Below are positions 25,441 through 36,890 of a DNA stretch of 64,000 bases, one piece after another. Source of the DNA: Hydra vulgaris (taxonomy: Eukaryota > Cnidaria > Hydrozoa > Anthoathecata > Hydridae); assembly GCF_038396675.1 (NCBI RefSeq), contig NC_088931.1, positions 60,642,501 to 60,706,500 of the forward strand, in the 5' to 3' direction. A program made the translations under genes and the position numbers. Numbering within the stretch: the first letter of the stretch is position 1; each line of letters starts with the position of its first letter. The notes under the pieces were generated by a model. The model was not told the DNA's origin and ran no database searches. It worked only from the letters and a program-made list of their open reading frames with translations.

Positions 25441-25479
25441 TTTTTAGTATGACTTGTTATTCTTATAATAGTTTTTGTT
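25437..25479 (+). repeat. Inverted copy of PLE 3' UTR sequence
   Basis: TTTTTAGTATGACTTGTTAT followed by TCTTATAATAGTTTTTGTTG repeats, in opposite orientation, the sequence at about 24918-24962 inside the 3' UTR of the minus-strand PLE. Two head-to-head PLE remnants or an inverted duplication would explain it. Confidence 0.7.
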
Positions 25480-25615
<136 letters not shown>

Positions 25616-26491
25616 CAAGGAAAAAAACATTACAATTAATCTAAAATGTTTCTATTTCTTAGAAGATTTATAAATTTGTATACAATACATTTTAATATTA
25701 GGCACTAGTGGCTGTTCATAGTTTTGTCTGTAGTGCTATTATATTAAACTTTTTCTATTATATAATTAAGTTTTTGTAAAATGTTAATTAGATTTCTGTT
25801 ACTAAGAGTAACCATTGTGTTTTTTGATCAGGAAGTGCTAGTTAAAGGTATCATTTTTTGTTTGAACAAATGATTTTCATAAGATAATAAATTCTTTTCA
25901 TTCTTAAGAAAGAAAAAAAGCTGAAAGAAAAGTTCCACAGTTTTGTTATTTGTTTTTTGGCAATCATATTCAAGATTGTCAAACCTGTCAGCTGTTAGCA
26001 CGTTCTGCAACTGGATATTTATTAGATTATTTGTATACGAGTATTTTTTAGATTGACCATAGCATGCTAAACACTTTAAATATGAATTTAAATTTATTTT
26101 TCATAGTAGTCAATAATTACAAAACCATTGATGAATAGAAGCAACACCAGGCTTCTCTTTTCTACCGAGTTTGCATTGCAAACGAAGCAGCAGCTAATCT
26201 AAATGTAATATTTATAAAGATTTAGATGATTGGGGGGAAAATTTCTATTAATAAGGTCCACGGTGTTGGATTGAATATGAATTTAACCTAATGTAAATTT
26301 TGGGATGACAAAGTTGTTATTTATTGTGTTGTAAAAGTTGTAAAGCATTATGCGAAGTTTTTCTTAAAGCCAAAATGTTAAAATTAAAACGTTGATAGAT
26401 TTTTTGACCGTTAAGAAATTCAACCATCAACAATTAAAGACCTCAGTGCAAAAACAATGTAACTTCATTTTTACAAATTTTTCAGGAGAAT
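25616..26491. other. Intergenic, no gene seen
   Basis: AT-rich; a minus-strand ORF of 60 codons at 25828-26010 has no recognisable features. Confidence 0.5.
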
Positions 26492-26499
26492 GAAAAAAC

Positions 26500-26952
26500 G
26501 GGACGGCTGAATGAATAAGCGCAAGTTTCATAAGTGCAAATGGGGTAAGTGTGAACTAACATAAGTGCAAACATGTATAAGTGCAAACTGTCATAAGTGC
26601 GCCAAAAGAATTTGCAAACATTGGCATAAATGTTTTGCAAATATTAACATAATTTGCAATTATGTCAATATTTGCAATTTTATTAGGCGCAATTATGCAA
26701 GTTCGCACTTATGTCAGTTCTCACTTATGGCAGTTTTTTTACCTGCTTTGCACTTATTCTAATTCGCACTTATGTCAGTTTTTGTAAATACTTTGCATAT
26801 ATGCCAGTTTGCACTTATGCCAATTTCCACTTATGCCAATGTTTGCAAATTCTTTTGGTGCACATATGCCAGTTCGCATTAATGTCAGTTTTCAAAACGC
26901 ATTGCACTTATGCCAGTTCGCTCTTACAAAATTCCCACTTATTTAGCCTCCC
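26500..26952. mobile_element. Palindromic MITE built from GCACTTATGYCAGTT repeats
   Basis: The ends GGGACGGCTGAATGAATAAG (from 26500) and, inverted, GGGAGGCTAAATAAGTGGGA (from 26952) are imperfect TIRs. The flanks are GAAAAAAC on the left and GGAAAAAA on the right, a possible 7-8-bp target duplication. The inside consists of about fifteen degenerate copies of ATAAGTGCAAACTGnCATAAGT. They are in one orientation on the left and inverted on the right, meeting near 26660. The two ORFs at 26565-26986 are produced by these repeats. Confidence 0.75.
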
Positions 26953-28105
26953 GGAAAAAAATATTATTTTTAAATGTCAGGAATAAAAGTATCATTTCCC
27001 GATAAGAAAGGTATATATGGCCCACATGTGGCCATAGTGCTTATAAGTGGAATAAAAATGTAAAACTATATTCTAGATAATTATCGATATGTAAACTGAT
27101 GATTGGTGTGGCCGACATGCGGAACACATAATGCGGTCCACATAACCATTCCACCTAATGTGGTATACTCTTTAAATAAATACGTGCACAAATAGATGTG
27201 GTTATCATATGGGCTATTTATATAAAACAAATTATCTTGCTGCATAAGACTACATTTTAAATTTTAAAGTATTTCTCTTTTATTTTATTATGAAAATCGC
27301 TAGATTATCTCATGACGTCACACCCTTTTTAATTTAAGTGCTTTTTTAGTGAAAATTTAAGTTGTTGATATAGAATATAAATTTATAATTTAAATTTAAT
27401 TTCTTATTTTGAAGAACTTTAAGTTTATTTTTTTATCATATAAATAACTTATATATCATTATGTTAATATTTAAATAAAATAAAAAAAATTAATTTGTTT
27501 GCACTTAATATAGATATTTTTAACAAAGAAAATATCTTTCATTTTGAGTGAAAAAATAAAAAAACTTTTAAACATATCATTTAAAACCAGCGGATCAACC
27601 TGTATCAACCGCCAAAAGTTATATATCATCAAACACCACTATGTTATTGATCTCATGGTTCAAAAACTGCCTGCCTTTAGCTGCCTAAACGAATACACTT
27701 CTAAATTCAAATAACGACGTCCACGTTTCTCGTTATAGCGTTTTTTATCAATTATTATCGATAATAATAAATTTAAAAGGAATTATAACAAAATAACTGC
27801 AGTTTGACTTCATAATAATTTTTTTAATAGACTTAAGTTTTAAAAAAAAACTTTTTTTATTGTTTTGGTTGCTAATTACTGCATAGTATTCACTCAATAA
27901 ACAATTAGATTGCATTGATACCATTATTTGCCATTTTTTATGTTATCATTTTAAAGTAATGAAAACTAAATAAGATACGAAATTATGAACTTGCATTTTG
28001 TACAAGTTTGAGAGATTACCAATATTATTTATTTATTATTTATTTTAAAATTTCTGAAAACAATAAAATTAAACGTATTCGATAAAAAACGTGACAACAA
28101 TCATT
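26953..28105. other. Intergenic, no gene seen
   Basis: AT-rich. A short palindrome GGCCCACATGTGGCC lies at about 27020 and a block with repeated TGTGG/CCACA motifs at 27100-27170, possibly the remains of a small transposon. No coding frame. Confidence 0.45.
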
Positions 28106-29590
28106 AGCGTTAGTCTTCGCGTTAGTCTTAGATGCTAATTTATCTAAAGAAACTTATCAGCATTTAAGAAATAATGCTCTTCAATTTAACTCTCTATACC
28201 CATCATACCATATAGAAAAAAAGGCTAAAAATAAATGCTACCCTGAAAACATTCAGGTCAGTGACTACTCTGCAGAGGTACAATTACAAAATCTTCTTTT
28301 TCATACTGTATCAAGATTATGTTCAGTTTATAGTGTTGTGTTAAATTCGTCATTGCTTAAAAATTGTACTACACTAATTCTAATATACAAAGCTGGCATT
28401 AATGGTGCAACAGGGCAATCTGTTTATAAACAATAGTCAGATGATACAAGTGAACTTAATACTGACGAATTGCTTTTTATAACTTGCTTTGTTCCTCTAG
28501 AATTATATTGTTTCAAAGATGAGAAGAACAGGTTGTTTAGAGATATCCGACACCATTGTCAACTAGTTACTGTAGGCCTCTCAGATTTAGATGTAGAAAA
28601 AAATAAAAGAGGTAGTTCTTGCAGAATATGAGTCAACTATGGCTTCTATTAATAATATAACATTATCCAATGTATCTGTTTTTTTGGAGGACTGTACAAT
28701 GAAGGAAGTTGTAGAACAACTTTTGCCGTCATTTAAAACTTCATTCAATTGTAAATATAACAATGATAGATGGAAAAATTCAAGCTACTATTTCCACAGT
28801 TACCAACTCTTACTAATGCCGCTCAGTGTGTGGTGCATCTCCAATCGAAATGAAAAATGTATCTTTAATAGTTCAAAAAAAAACTTGAGAAGGCAATATC
28901 AGACATGGTGTTTCAACTTTAAATGCTTGGATAAGGTTTTAAGAATATATGCTCCATATCACTTACAAGATGCCAATTATGAAGTGGCAGGCTAGGACTG
29001 AAGAAGAAAAAAGTATTGTTAAACTGAGAAAGATTAAAGTTCAAGCTGAATTTCAAAAAAAGGTGAGTCTTGTCATAGAACAACCAAGAATAGGTGGGGC
29101 AGGTACATCAAACGATGATAACACAGCAAGGCGATTTTTTCAGCAATACGATGTCTCAGCTAATAGAATGAACATAGATGCAAATCTTATAAAAAGACTT
29201 CATATTATTCTGGCCACGATGTCATATGATTATGACGTTAGCTCATCAAAATTTAAAACATTCTGTTGGGAAACTTCTTTGCTATATGTAGACCTGAACT
29301 CTCGGTATCCTATGAACCAAACACTTCATAAGGTTTTGATTCATACCTATGAAGTCATTGAATTATTTACTCTTCCATTAGGTATGTTTTCTGAAGAGAC
29401 TCAAGAGGCTACCAATAAGGTTTTTAAGATCTTTTGTGAAAATTTAACAAGAAAATTCGATCGAAAAAAAAACAATTTAAATCTTTTTCACTGTCATTTT
29501 ATCTGCATCTGATCCTTTAATTTGCACATTTAGAAGGAAGATGTATAACAAAAAAAAAGTCTACCGCCTGGTGTCATTTAACTATTGCAT
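28106..29590 (+). pseudogene. RAG1/Transib-like transposase relic
   Basis: A long protein is visible across shifting + frames. Blocks in order: LVLDANLSKETYQHLRNNAL (28120-), NKCYPENIQVSDYSAEV, NGATGQSVYKQ then a stop, FITCFVPLELY, IDGKIQATIS (28765-), CRSVCGASPIEMKNV, HGVSTLNAWIRF, KMPIMKWQAR, DDNTARRFFQQYDVSA, LHKVLIHTYEVIELF and SEETQEATNKVFKIF (29390-). DDNTARRFF and the HK..IH...VIE...SEE.xEA.NKxF.xF block parallel the RAG1 C-terminal core (NGNFARKLM; HKTLAHVPEIIE...ASEGNESGNKLFRRFR), where the E is catalytic. From memory the family has D in a GxDGxSG motif; here it reads GINGATG (AAT for GAT). Several stops and frameshifts, with no intron needed. Inactive. The 29000-29512 part is open for 187 codons. 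Family placement is moderately sure; no TIRs found. Confidence 0.65.
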
Positions 29591-30403
29591 GAGCCAACAA
29601 CAGAATACTCTAAATAAAGTATAAATTTAGATAATATCCTTGTTGTTAATTTGTAGGGTGATTAACGGAATTTTTTATAAAATGGAAAAAATTGAAGTTT
29701 TTAAATAACTTGCGTAATTATGTATGCATTTCGCCATAAAGAATTTTTTAACAAAATTAGACTTTTACAAATTGTATATACACGGCTGGGGTAAGAAGAA
29801 GACAAATTCAGTCTTATCGCCAAGCCAAATTATGTGATAAAATTTAAAGTTTTTTCTAAACAAATGTTATTTTTCTGCAGATTGTGTTTTACAATGTAAT
29901 AAACTATTGCTAATAAAAAAAGTTAATAAAATTTTTGTTTTGGGGGTTTTTTCGAAAATGTCACTTTTGACTCACTGTACAATGTTAGTAAATTATTAAT
30001 GTTATTAATATTTTTTCTCCGACCTTGTTTATATTATTGATTGCTTCCGATTATGAGGGTGACTCATGTCGTATTAAAATAGCATTTAAATGATTATCAC
30101 CTTCATTATTTGCCTCCCAAAATTATTGCAATATGCCTAGTGATTATGATTCTGATTTCAGTATGCCTCTATCTCTTAAGCCAGCTGCCATTTCTGTAAA
30201 CTTTTAAAGTTACTTTTTTAAAAAACCAACTAGAAACAATTTAATGAAAGAAATTGAAAATATTTATTTTAAATGAGGAAATGTAAAATATATATTTAAA
30301 TATGGGCTTTTTTGAATTACATGTCAACAAGTACGTTTTCTTACATTTCTTGAATTAGATGAAAGTTTTACTACATTTTTATAACGAAAAATTATTTTAA
30401 ACA
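29591..30403. other. Intergenic; possible 5' exon of the next gene
   Basis: Mostly AT-rich non-coding. At 30133-30195 an ATG frame reads MPSDYDSDFSMPLSLKPAAI-S and ends at a plausible donor (GTAAAC) in phase 0, which would be compatible with the exons at 30540 onward. I could not connect it to the exon ending at 30448 without a stop. Confidence 0.35.
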
Positions 30404-31057
30404 TCATTACCAAGGAGCAAACCATTATTGTCAATACCACGCCATGCCGTAAGTATTAAACATGTTTCTTGATAAAAAATAATTTAAGTTAAAATATGTT
30501 AATATTAATATTAGATATAAAAAAATAAAAAATGACTAGAATTTTTTGAGAAAGATACAGCAACAAGGAAACTCTAATGAAAGCTTTATGTCATTACTAA
30601 ATGATCCCGAAGAAATAAGTTTACCTTCAGTAAGCTTTATTTGTTTGTTGTTAAGTAGTATAACTAGTATAATTAAAGATAATTAAATTATAAATATTTT
30701 TATAAATGTAATAAACTAGAAAACAATATGTTTTCTAAAACTTTTTGTGTTTTTGTTGTAGTCATCTCTGAAGTTTTTGACACCCCCTCACAATACTCAC
30801 ACCAAAAATTCTACTCATACCCTCGCACAAATCACACAGTCAATTGAATATAGATTGGCCTCCATTGAAAACCTACTTAAAGGTGAAAAATCTGTTTAAA
30901 TACATATATCCGTTTATCTCTCTTTTTAACACATAGAATTATTTATATTTGATTAGATTTAGTAAAATCTGTAACTTCTACAAGAAAAGAAATAAAGCAT
31001 CTGACAGAACGTATGCCAATCGGTCATACTGATGAAAGTTTGTTTAAGAAAGAGTAA
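30404..31057 (+). CDS. Putative spliced gene of unknown function
   Basis: Four exon-like blocks join in frame. A, about 30404-30448, encodes LPRSKPLLSIPRHA (donor GTAAGT). B, 30540-30629, encodes FLRKIQQQGNSNESFMSLLN then DPEEISLPS (acceptor GACTAG, donor GTAAGC, phase 0). C, 30762-30882, encodes FLTPPHNTHTKNSTHTLAQI then EYRLASIENLLK (acceptor TTGTAG, donor GTGAAA, phase 1). D, 30957-31057, encodes DLVKSVTSTRKEIKHLTERM and ends FKKE-stop. All three junctions keep phase and no exon contains a stop. The C-terminus is a predicted coiled coil (IENLLKDLVK...IKHLTERM). I do not recognise the family. A cellular gene or an accessory gene of a transposon are both possible, since it sits between a transposase relic and a SWIM-YqaJ relic on the same strand. 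The 5' end is unresolved. Confidence 0.45.
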
Positions 31058-31329
31058 CATAAAAGAGTTAGATGTCATGTTGTTGCAAAGTTATTCAAAT
31101 GCAACTTAATAACTTTATTAACGTTTAACATATTCTTAGCTATAGAAAAAAAATGTTATACTTAAAAAACATTTAAATATAGTTTTATATTAAAAAATGA
31201 ATGTGATTATGAAGTTTTTAAGTTACTTATTTAAAAGTAATTTATTTCATAAAAAACATACTGTATAAAAATTGTTATTAATAAATTATTCTAAATATTT
31301 CTATAAAATCATTTCAATTGGCGGATTTA

Positions 31330-31360
31330 AACCCCGTCAAGTGCTGCAAGAGACGGGGTA
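31330..31360. repeat. Hairpin ACCCCGTC...GACGGGGT
   Basis: Eight perfectly paired bases around a 13-nt loop, C/G-rich in AT-rich DNA, just upstream of the SWIM-YqaJ relic. It may mark a transposon end or a structured RNA element; nothing further can be said. Confidence 0.6.
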
Positions 31361-31489
31361 AAAAAATAATTGTATATATTGGTATGATGATGTTTAACAC
31401 TCGCTTAATACCAGTTGCCGGTCTTTACATTTTTGTTATATTTTGTTGGAAATATAATTACAAATAACTTTACAGTAAAAACTATGCTT

Positions 31490-33245
31490 TGCAGACGTTG
31501 CGAAAATGGTTTTATAAAAATTGCTAATGTAAACTATACTTTGCTGGATATGAGAAAATTGGATAAGGTAATAGACGCATCCCGCATTCCAATGACGTTA
31601 TGATGTAATGACATGAAGCAATGATAAAACGTAAATATCGAAATAATTAAATTCTCAAGTAGAAGATGTTATGGTAGATTTAAAAAATTATTCCACTGAA
31701 ATACCAATTGTTTAAAAAACAAATAGAAATTCAAATAGCTCACCTAATTTGAAATCTGCAGATGAAACTTTAACATGGTGTAAAAGTTTAAAATACTTTC
31801 CACTGTTCACTATTAAGGAAATAAAAAATCATAGAAAAAAAAAATGCTAAAAACAAAAGTATTGCAATAAAAAAAACATTTGAAAGAGGTAAAAGATTTA
31901 AATCTGAACGATATATACCATTGGGTAGTATTTATATATAACCTAACGTGCATCATTGTAAAAGCAAAATGCAAAGCAAGCATGAAAAATGAAGTTCGTG
32001 ATTTAAAAGTTTATATTAGCAGATTGACTTGCTCTGTTAGAAAAGCATATTACTTGTGCCATGCTTGAAATAGTGGTTATTGTATTCACGTGATGGCTTT
32101 ATTATTTGAACTTGCAGAATATTCTTTAAATTTACTTAGTATGTACCTGAAGAGATTGCTTGTACAAGTAGATCATGGCAATGAGGCATTTCAGGTCATA
32201 AAACTGAAACAAATGAAAATCCTATTATATTTACAAATGTTTAAAAATTTGAATTTAAGCATGGCATTAAGCCTACTTTATATGATCTGAGGCGAATAAA
32301 ATATAAAGAAGAAACTTTAAAAAGAAATATTTACAATCAAAAATCATATGTTGCTTTTTTAAATAAAGATATTGGTATTGTTCATTGCGTACCTGACATT
32401 TTTAGTTTTACTGAAAAATCATTTGGAAATTTTCCAATTGGTTCTCCTTTATCTTATCATTTCTAGATAAATGAGAGCTTTGAACTTACCACTAATATCG
32501 AAAAACTTCAAGTAATTTCCTACAATATGTCTAATATCCTACCTCCTTTACCTCTTGGCTTTTACCTCCCAACTGGGAGTATTGAGAAACAAAAAGATCT
32601 TTTGTTGTCAGTAAAAGTATCTTCTGAACAAAGCAGAAAGTATGAAAGTACAGATACAGTTACACAAAACTTTGGTTAAATCTGAGAAAACATCGCTTAA
32701 CCTCAAGTAGTTCTCACAAAATTTATATACGCAAAAGACAATTTGAAACTCTTTTTCATCAGTTAATTAATAACACACAAATTGTTGATTTGCCTAACAT
32801 ACAAGAGTCTTTAGACCACGGGCGTGCTCATGAGCCACATGCACGAGAGAAATATATTAAAGTTTTAAAAAACAGATTAAATTGTAATATTTCAGTTAGG
32901 ACAACTGGAATTTGCTTATCTGCGAGTCCGGGTGGTCTTGTATATGATAAAGAAGCTAAATATTAATTTGGTTTAATTGAAATTTAAATGTCTTAGAATG
33001 AAAAAGCACTTTTCAATTTCCAAATGTTTGAATGACAATGATTATTATATCAGATCATCACACTGGTTATTATACACAAATACAAATGGCAATGGGATTA
33101 AGCAATTCATAGGCTTGTGACTTTGTCGTGTATACATTTTTAATAGAATCGCTTTTATAAAAACACCTTTCGACAATCACTTCTTTTTTAAATTAATTAC
33201 TAAGTTAAATGATTTTTACATTGACTAGTTTTTACGACAAATTTG
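31490..33245 (+). pseudogene. SWIM zinc finger + YqaJ-type exonuclease relic
   Basis: YqaJ domains are lambda-exonuclease-fold nucleases that can act in recombination. The + strand shows, with stops and shifts, IIVKAKCKASMKNEVRDLKV, SRLTCSVRKAYYLCHA, then SGYCIHVMALLFELAEYSL (SWIM-like C...C.H), PEEIACTSRSWQ (CTSxxxxW block), KPTLYDLR, NIYNQKSYVAFL and LPLGFYLPTGSIEKQ. The exonuclease follows: IYIRKRQFETLFHQLIN, HGRAHEPHAREKYIKVL (GxxxExxAxxxY) and ICLSASPGGLVYDKEAKY (family: LGASPDGLV; the catalytic D is G here), then FGLIEI and, after a shift, CDFVVYTFNRIAFIKTPFDN and LNDFYID. The loss of D plus stops means it is inactive. Such genes are multi-copy in cnidarians and behave like transposon cargo (my recollection). 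It ends directly against the LINE that starts at about 33255. Confidence 0.7.
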
Positions 33246-34236
33246 AGACAATTATGTCTAGGAGAAGTCAACTCCAACTTTAAACACTCCCTGGCTTGCT
33301 TTTCTAGTCTGTCAACAGACTAGGAGAAGCCAACTTCGACTCTCCTAGTCTGACTCTCCTTGTCTGCCGACAAACAAAGAGAGACTCTCCTAGTCTTTTG
33401 TCTATTAGAGACTCTCCTAGTCTTCCGACACACTAGCAGAAGCAAACTCCAATTTAAAACACCCCCTGCCTTGGGTTTCTTGGTCGAGTAAAGGCTAGAG
33501 ATGGTGTCTCGGTAAAAAAACTCATTTTAGGTAAATGCATCCAGCTACTGTCTTGTAAAAAGCCTCCTAGGCAAAGACTTAAGAGGTAAACAGATTCTCT
33601 CTGTTGACCAGCCTCGCCCCCCCCCCTTCTTTGTCTATTAGACTGACGCAGATGTATTTATAATACATTGTTTCCAGTTTAGGATGTTAAATGCTGGATC
33701 TTCTTGACTCAATGCATAGGTTTTGCTTGTGTCTCTGTTTTAATGACAGAGCAACTCATTCTATAATCTCCTAATGAGGGTACAGCTCTAAAACTCAGTT
33801 TTATGGTTCTGAGGCCGGCTGGTAGTCAGGTTTTCCGAACTCTGTGGTAGCTCACAGAGAGGCTGATTCCAACAGCTGTAAAATATCAGAGTACTAACAG
33901 TGCCATGTTGCGCATGAATGGTGTACCTGTTTGTACTTTTTGTATGCATTTTTGAGGTCACATTTGGAGCCCTTTCTTACTTTTTTTTTGCTTATTTTTT
34001 TTTTTTTAATTTATTTTGTAATTAAAAAAAAGAATACAATGCCGTTTTATATAAATAAAATTTACATGACTGGGGCTAAAAGAAGGCAAAATTTGCTTTA
34101 TCACTACGCCCCGAAATTTGCCTTATCGCTACGCCGCTTAGGGTTCATTAATAGCAATGAGGCAATTGCTTGGACTATTAAATAGTGTACTGAGTTTTAT
34201 CTATGCTTTGAGTCGAGTTCTTTAACAAATTTAAAA

Positions 34237-36545
34237 ATGACTAAAGTGCCAAAAACTATAAAACACAAAAAACCATCATTATCACCAAGTTCTCTAAATC
34301 TATCATTCACTATTATTCGTGGTCTTCGAAGTAACTTTTCTTCTGTTGAGTCTTATGTATTGCAAAAATCAGCACACCTACTTGCCATTTGCGAGACTAA
34401 TTTGAGTTCGACAATCTCATCTTACAATCTTAGTGTTGATGTTTATCTTCCTTTAATTTTTAAAGACTGAAATAATCACATGTTTGGCATGGGTATTTAC
34501 ATTTGTGAGAATTCACCCATCTGCCTGAAAACCAGATTTGAACTCACCAACTATTCTTTTATGCGCTTTCGTTTAGCATCACTTCACACTATTGCCTTTC
34601 TCATTGTTCAATATCGCTCTCCTTCATCTCAAGCTGCACTCTTTTCGATGTTATTTTTGATCAAATTAACAAAGCCTTATCTCTTTATCTTTCAGCCAAA
34701 ATCTTTGTTGTTTGTGACTTTAAGGCTCAACACACGGAATGGCTTGGCCCTAGTGTCACTGACTTTGCAGGCGCTAAGGCCCACAACTTTTGCCTTTCTC
34801 AATCTGTTACTCAAATAGTCAACTTTCCAACTCGCTTTCGAGACAATTCTAATCATATACCTTATCAACTTAACTTATGTTTTGTTTCTGATCCTAGTTA
34901 GTGCTCAGTTTTCAACATACACCCTTAGGGCAAATCTGTTATTCCATCTCTCTTGTACGGTTCAGATTTTGTCACCTCACCTAAAGACAAAGCTGAATTG
35001 TTTGTTAAAAACTTTTCATCAATATCATCTCTTAAATGCATCAGCTGAGTTCAACCTAATATAGCCGACAAACAGGATGATCCATTGCTTGACATTCGTA
35101 TTACTCCAACTTCTGTATCTAAAGAAATTTCCTGCTTATACTCTTCTACAGCTTGTGGTCCTGACAGTCCTGTTATAGTCTTGCAGAAGTATTCTCCGGA
35201 GCTGTAGTCTATACTTTCAAAATAATTTAACAAGTGGAAAGCAGCATCTGTTAACCCTAATATCAAAAACTTTGGAGAGCAATCTGACTCGTCTAACTAC
35301 CGTCCCATTAGTCTTCTCTTTTATTATAAGCAAGGTTTTTGAATCTGTATTTAACAAACATTTCATTTCTTATATTGAATCAAATAACTTACTTTCTAAT
35401 CATCAATATGGATTTGAATCTTCTCATTCTACAGCTGATTTGCATAAAGTAATAACCGATAGGTTCTATTGTGCATTAGATAGATTAAAGATAACGTTTA
35501 GCATGCTGGTCTTTTCCATAAGTTTTCTTCTTATGGCTTATCAGGTAACATCTCTAAGATTATTAAATCCTTCCATACGAATTGTTGTATAAAAATTGTC
35601 CTCAATGGACAGCACTCTTCTTCATATCCTGTAACTTCAGGGCTTCCTCAAGGTTCTATTCTTGACCCTATACTCTTTTTAATTTACATTAAATATCTTC
35701 AGAATATTCTCACACCTAAGGTGGCATTGTTGATGATACTACCATTTATTCTTGTTTTGAAAAAAAGCCAACACACTGATGATACTACCATTGTTGATGA
35801 TACTGCCATTTATTCTTGTTTTGAAAAGAAGCCAACTCACTCATATTGCTTAGAGGGGGCATTTGAGCTTGAAAAATATCTCACTTCTGCTACAGCATGG
35901 GCTCTCAGTGTCTGGCGAAATTTAATTCAGATAAAACTTAATTTTTTTCAGCCAATTGTTATCGCAATAATCCAGATCTTTCTATATTTATGAATGGTAA
36001 TGTACTCGATGAGTCATCTACCCCTCATCTTTTAGAATTAAGTCTTACCTCTGATTTTTCTTAAAAACTATATATCAAATTGACTACAAAATTAGCATCT
36101 GCTAAGGTTGTATTTCTTTATCGTACTCACAACTTTCTTACTCCAGATTCTATTCTTTATCTCTTTAAATCTCAAATCCTTCCTTGTATGGAATACTGTT
36201 GCCATATTTGGGGTGAATCTTCTAATGATGCCCTTTTCTCTTTTAGACAAGGTGCAAAAACGCATAGTAAATATAGTTGGACCTGCTCTTGCAGCTAACC
36301 CCTAACTATTATCACCTTTTCTATAAATACTATAATAGGCACTGCTCTGAAGAACTTGTTTTTCTTGTCCCATCTACTAAAATTAATTATTGTGTTACTC
36401 GTCATTCAGTTAAGTCTCATACTTTTACTGCTCCAAAATTTCTTATTCGTCCATTTTTTTCCTCGTACATCAGTTCTTTGGAATTCGTTTCCTTTATCTT
36501 ACTTTCCTAATTATTTAATTTGCAATCTTTTAAGTCGTCTGGCAA
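34237..36545 (+). pseudogene. LINE ORF2 (endonuclease + reverse transcriptase), broken
   Basis: The endonuclease side is visible from 34300: RGLRSNFSSVESYVLQKSAH, LLAICETNLSS (family: ETNL, catalytic E), FRLASLHTIAFLIVQYRSPS, then shifted pieces of the DFN block (FVTLRLNT). RT pieces: PDSPVIVLQKYSPEL, SNYRPISLL..IISKVFE, LLSNHQYGFESSHSTADL, VITDRFYCALD, GLPQGSILDPILFLIYI, DDTTI and DDTAIYSCFEKK. C-terminal: LASAKVVFLYRTHNFLTPDS, ILPCMEYCCHIWGESSNDAL and IVNIVGPALAANP. Compared with full-length relatives there is a large deletion between endonuclease and RT (near 34900) and a shorter one in the FDKVWH region (near 35490), besides many frameshifts. Clearly inactive. Confidence 0.8.
35727..35846 (+). 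repeat. Tandem duplication in the RT active-site region of the LINE
   Basis: GATGATACTACCATTTATTC (35735-) recurs as GATGATACTGCCATTTATTC (35797-), each followed by TTGTTTTGAAAA and GCCAACWCAC. One unit of about 60 bp coding DDTTIYSCFEKKPTH is thus duplicated, and a short extra GATGATACTACCATTGTT lies between. Confidence 0.85.
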
Positions 36546-36890
36546 TTGTTATCTTACTCTATATTGTTATAGAGAAAGACTATAATTTTAAATTAACATA
36601 GATGTTTTTTCAGAAACTAGACTAATTAAACTTTATTAATCTGTATCTATAGATTACAACGAAGATTATTTTAAGTGAATTTAATAGTAACAAATTTTTT
36701 GTTGTACTTTGTGTATTCAGTAAATGTTAAAGAAATGCTCAATTTTTTTCTGATCTTTCACCGAGTTAAGTTTACACATTTTCTTTGCATCTGTCAAATT
36801 TCATCGATTTATTTTTAATAGCAGATACCCTAATTTGTGGAGCACTTTTGATACCTAAAATTCATCTTTCCTCAAATTGGGTGAAAGAGC

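Larger units (their letters stand above)
33255..36600 (+). mobile_element. CR1/L2-like LINE, near full length but decayed
   Basis: Non-coding DNA of LINE-5'-UTR type (33255-34200) precedes broken endonuclease and RT frames. It contains repeated AGACTCTCCTAGTCT motifs at 33250-33430 and a block from GGTCGAGTAAAGGCTAGAGA to TCCAGCTACTGTC at 33490-33555. An 11-nt C-run lies near 33620. Coding traces fade near 36550. I see no clear 3' microsatellite or poly(A), so the 3' limit is approximate. Confidence 0.65.

Noticed and set aside
34066-34136. Motif CTGGGGCTAAAAGAAGGCAA resembling one at 29788
   Set aside because: It shares a few words (TGGGG-TAAAAGAAGRCAAA, TTATCRC) with 29786-29826, but the copies are too short and diverged to define an element.
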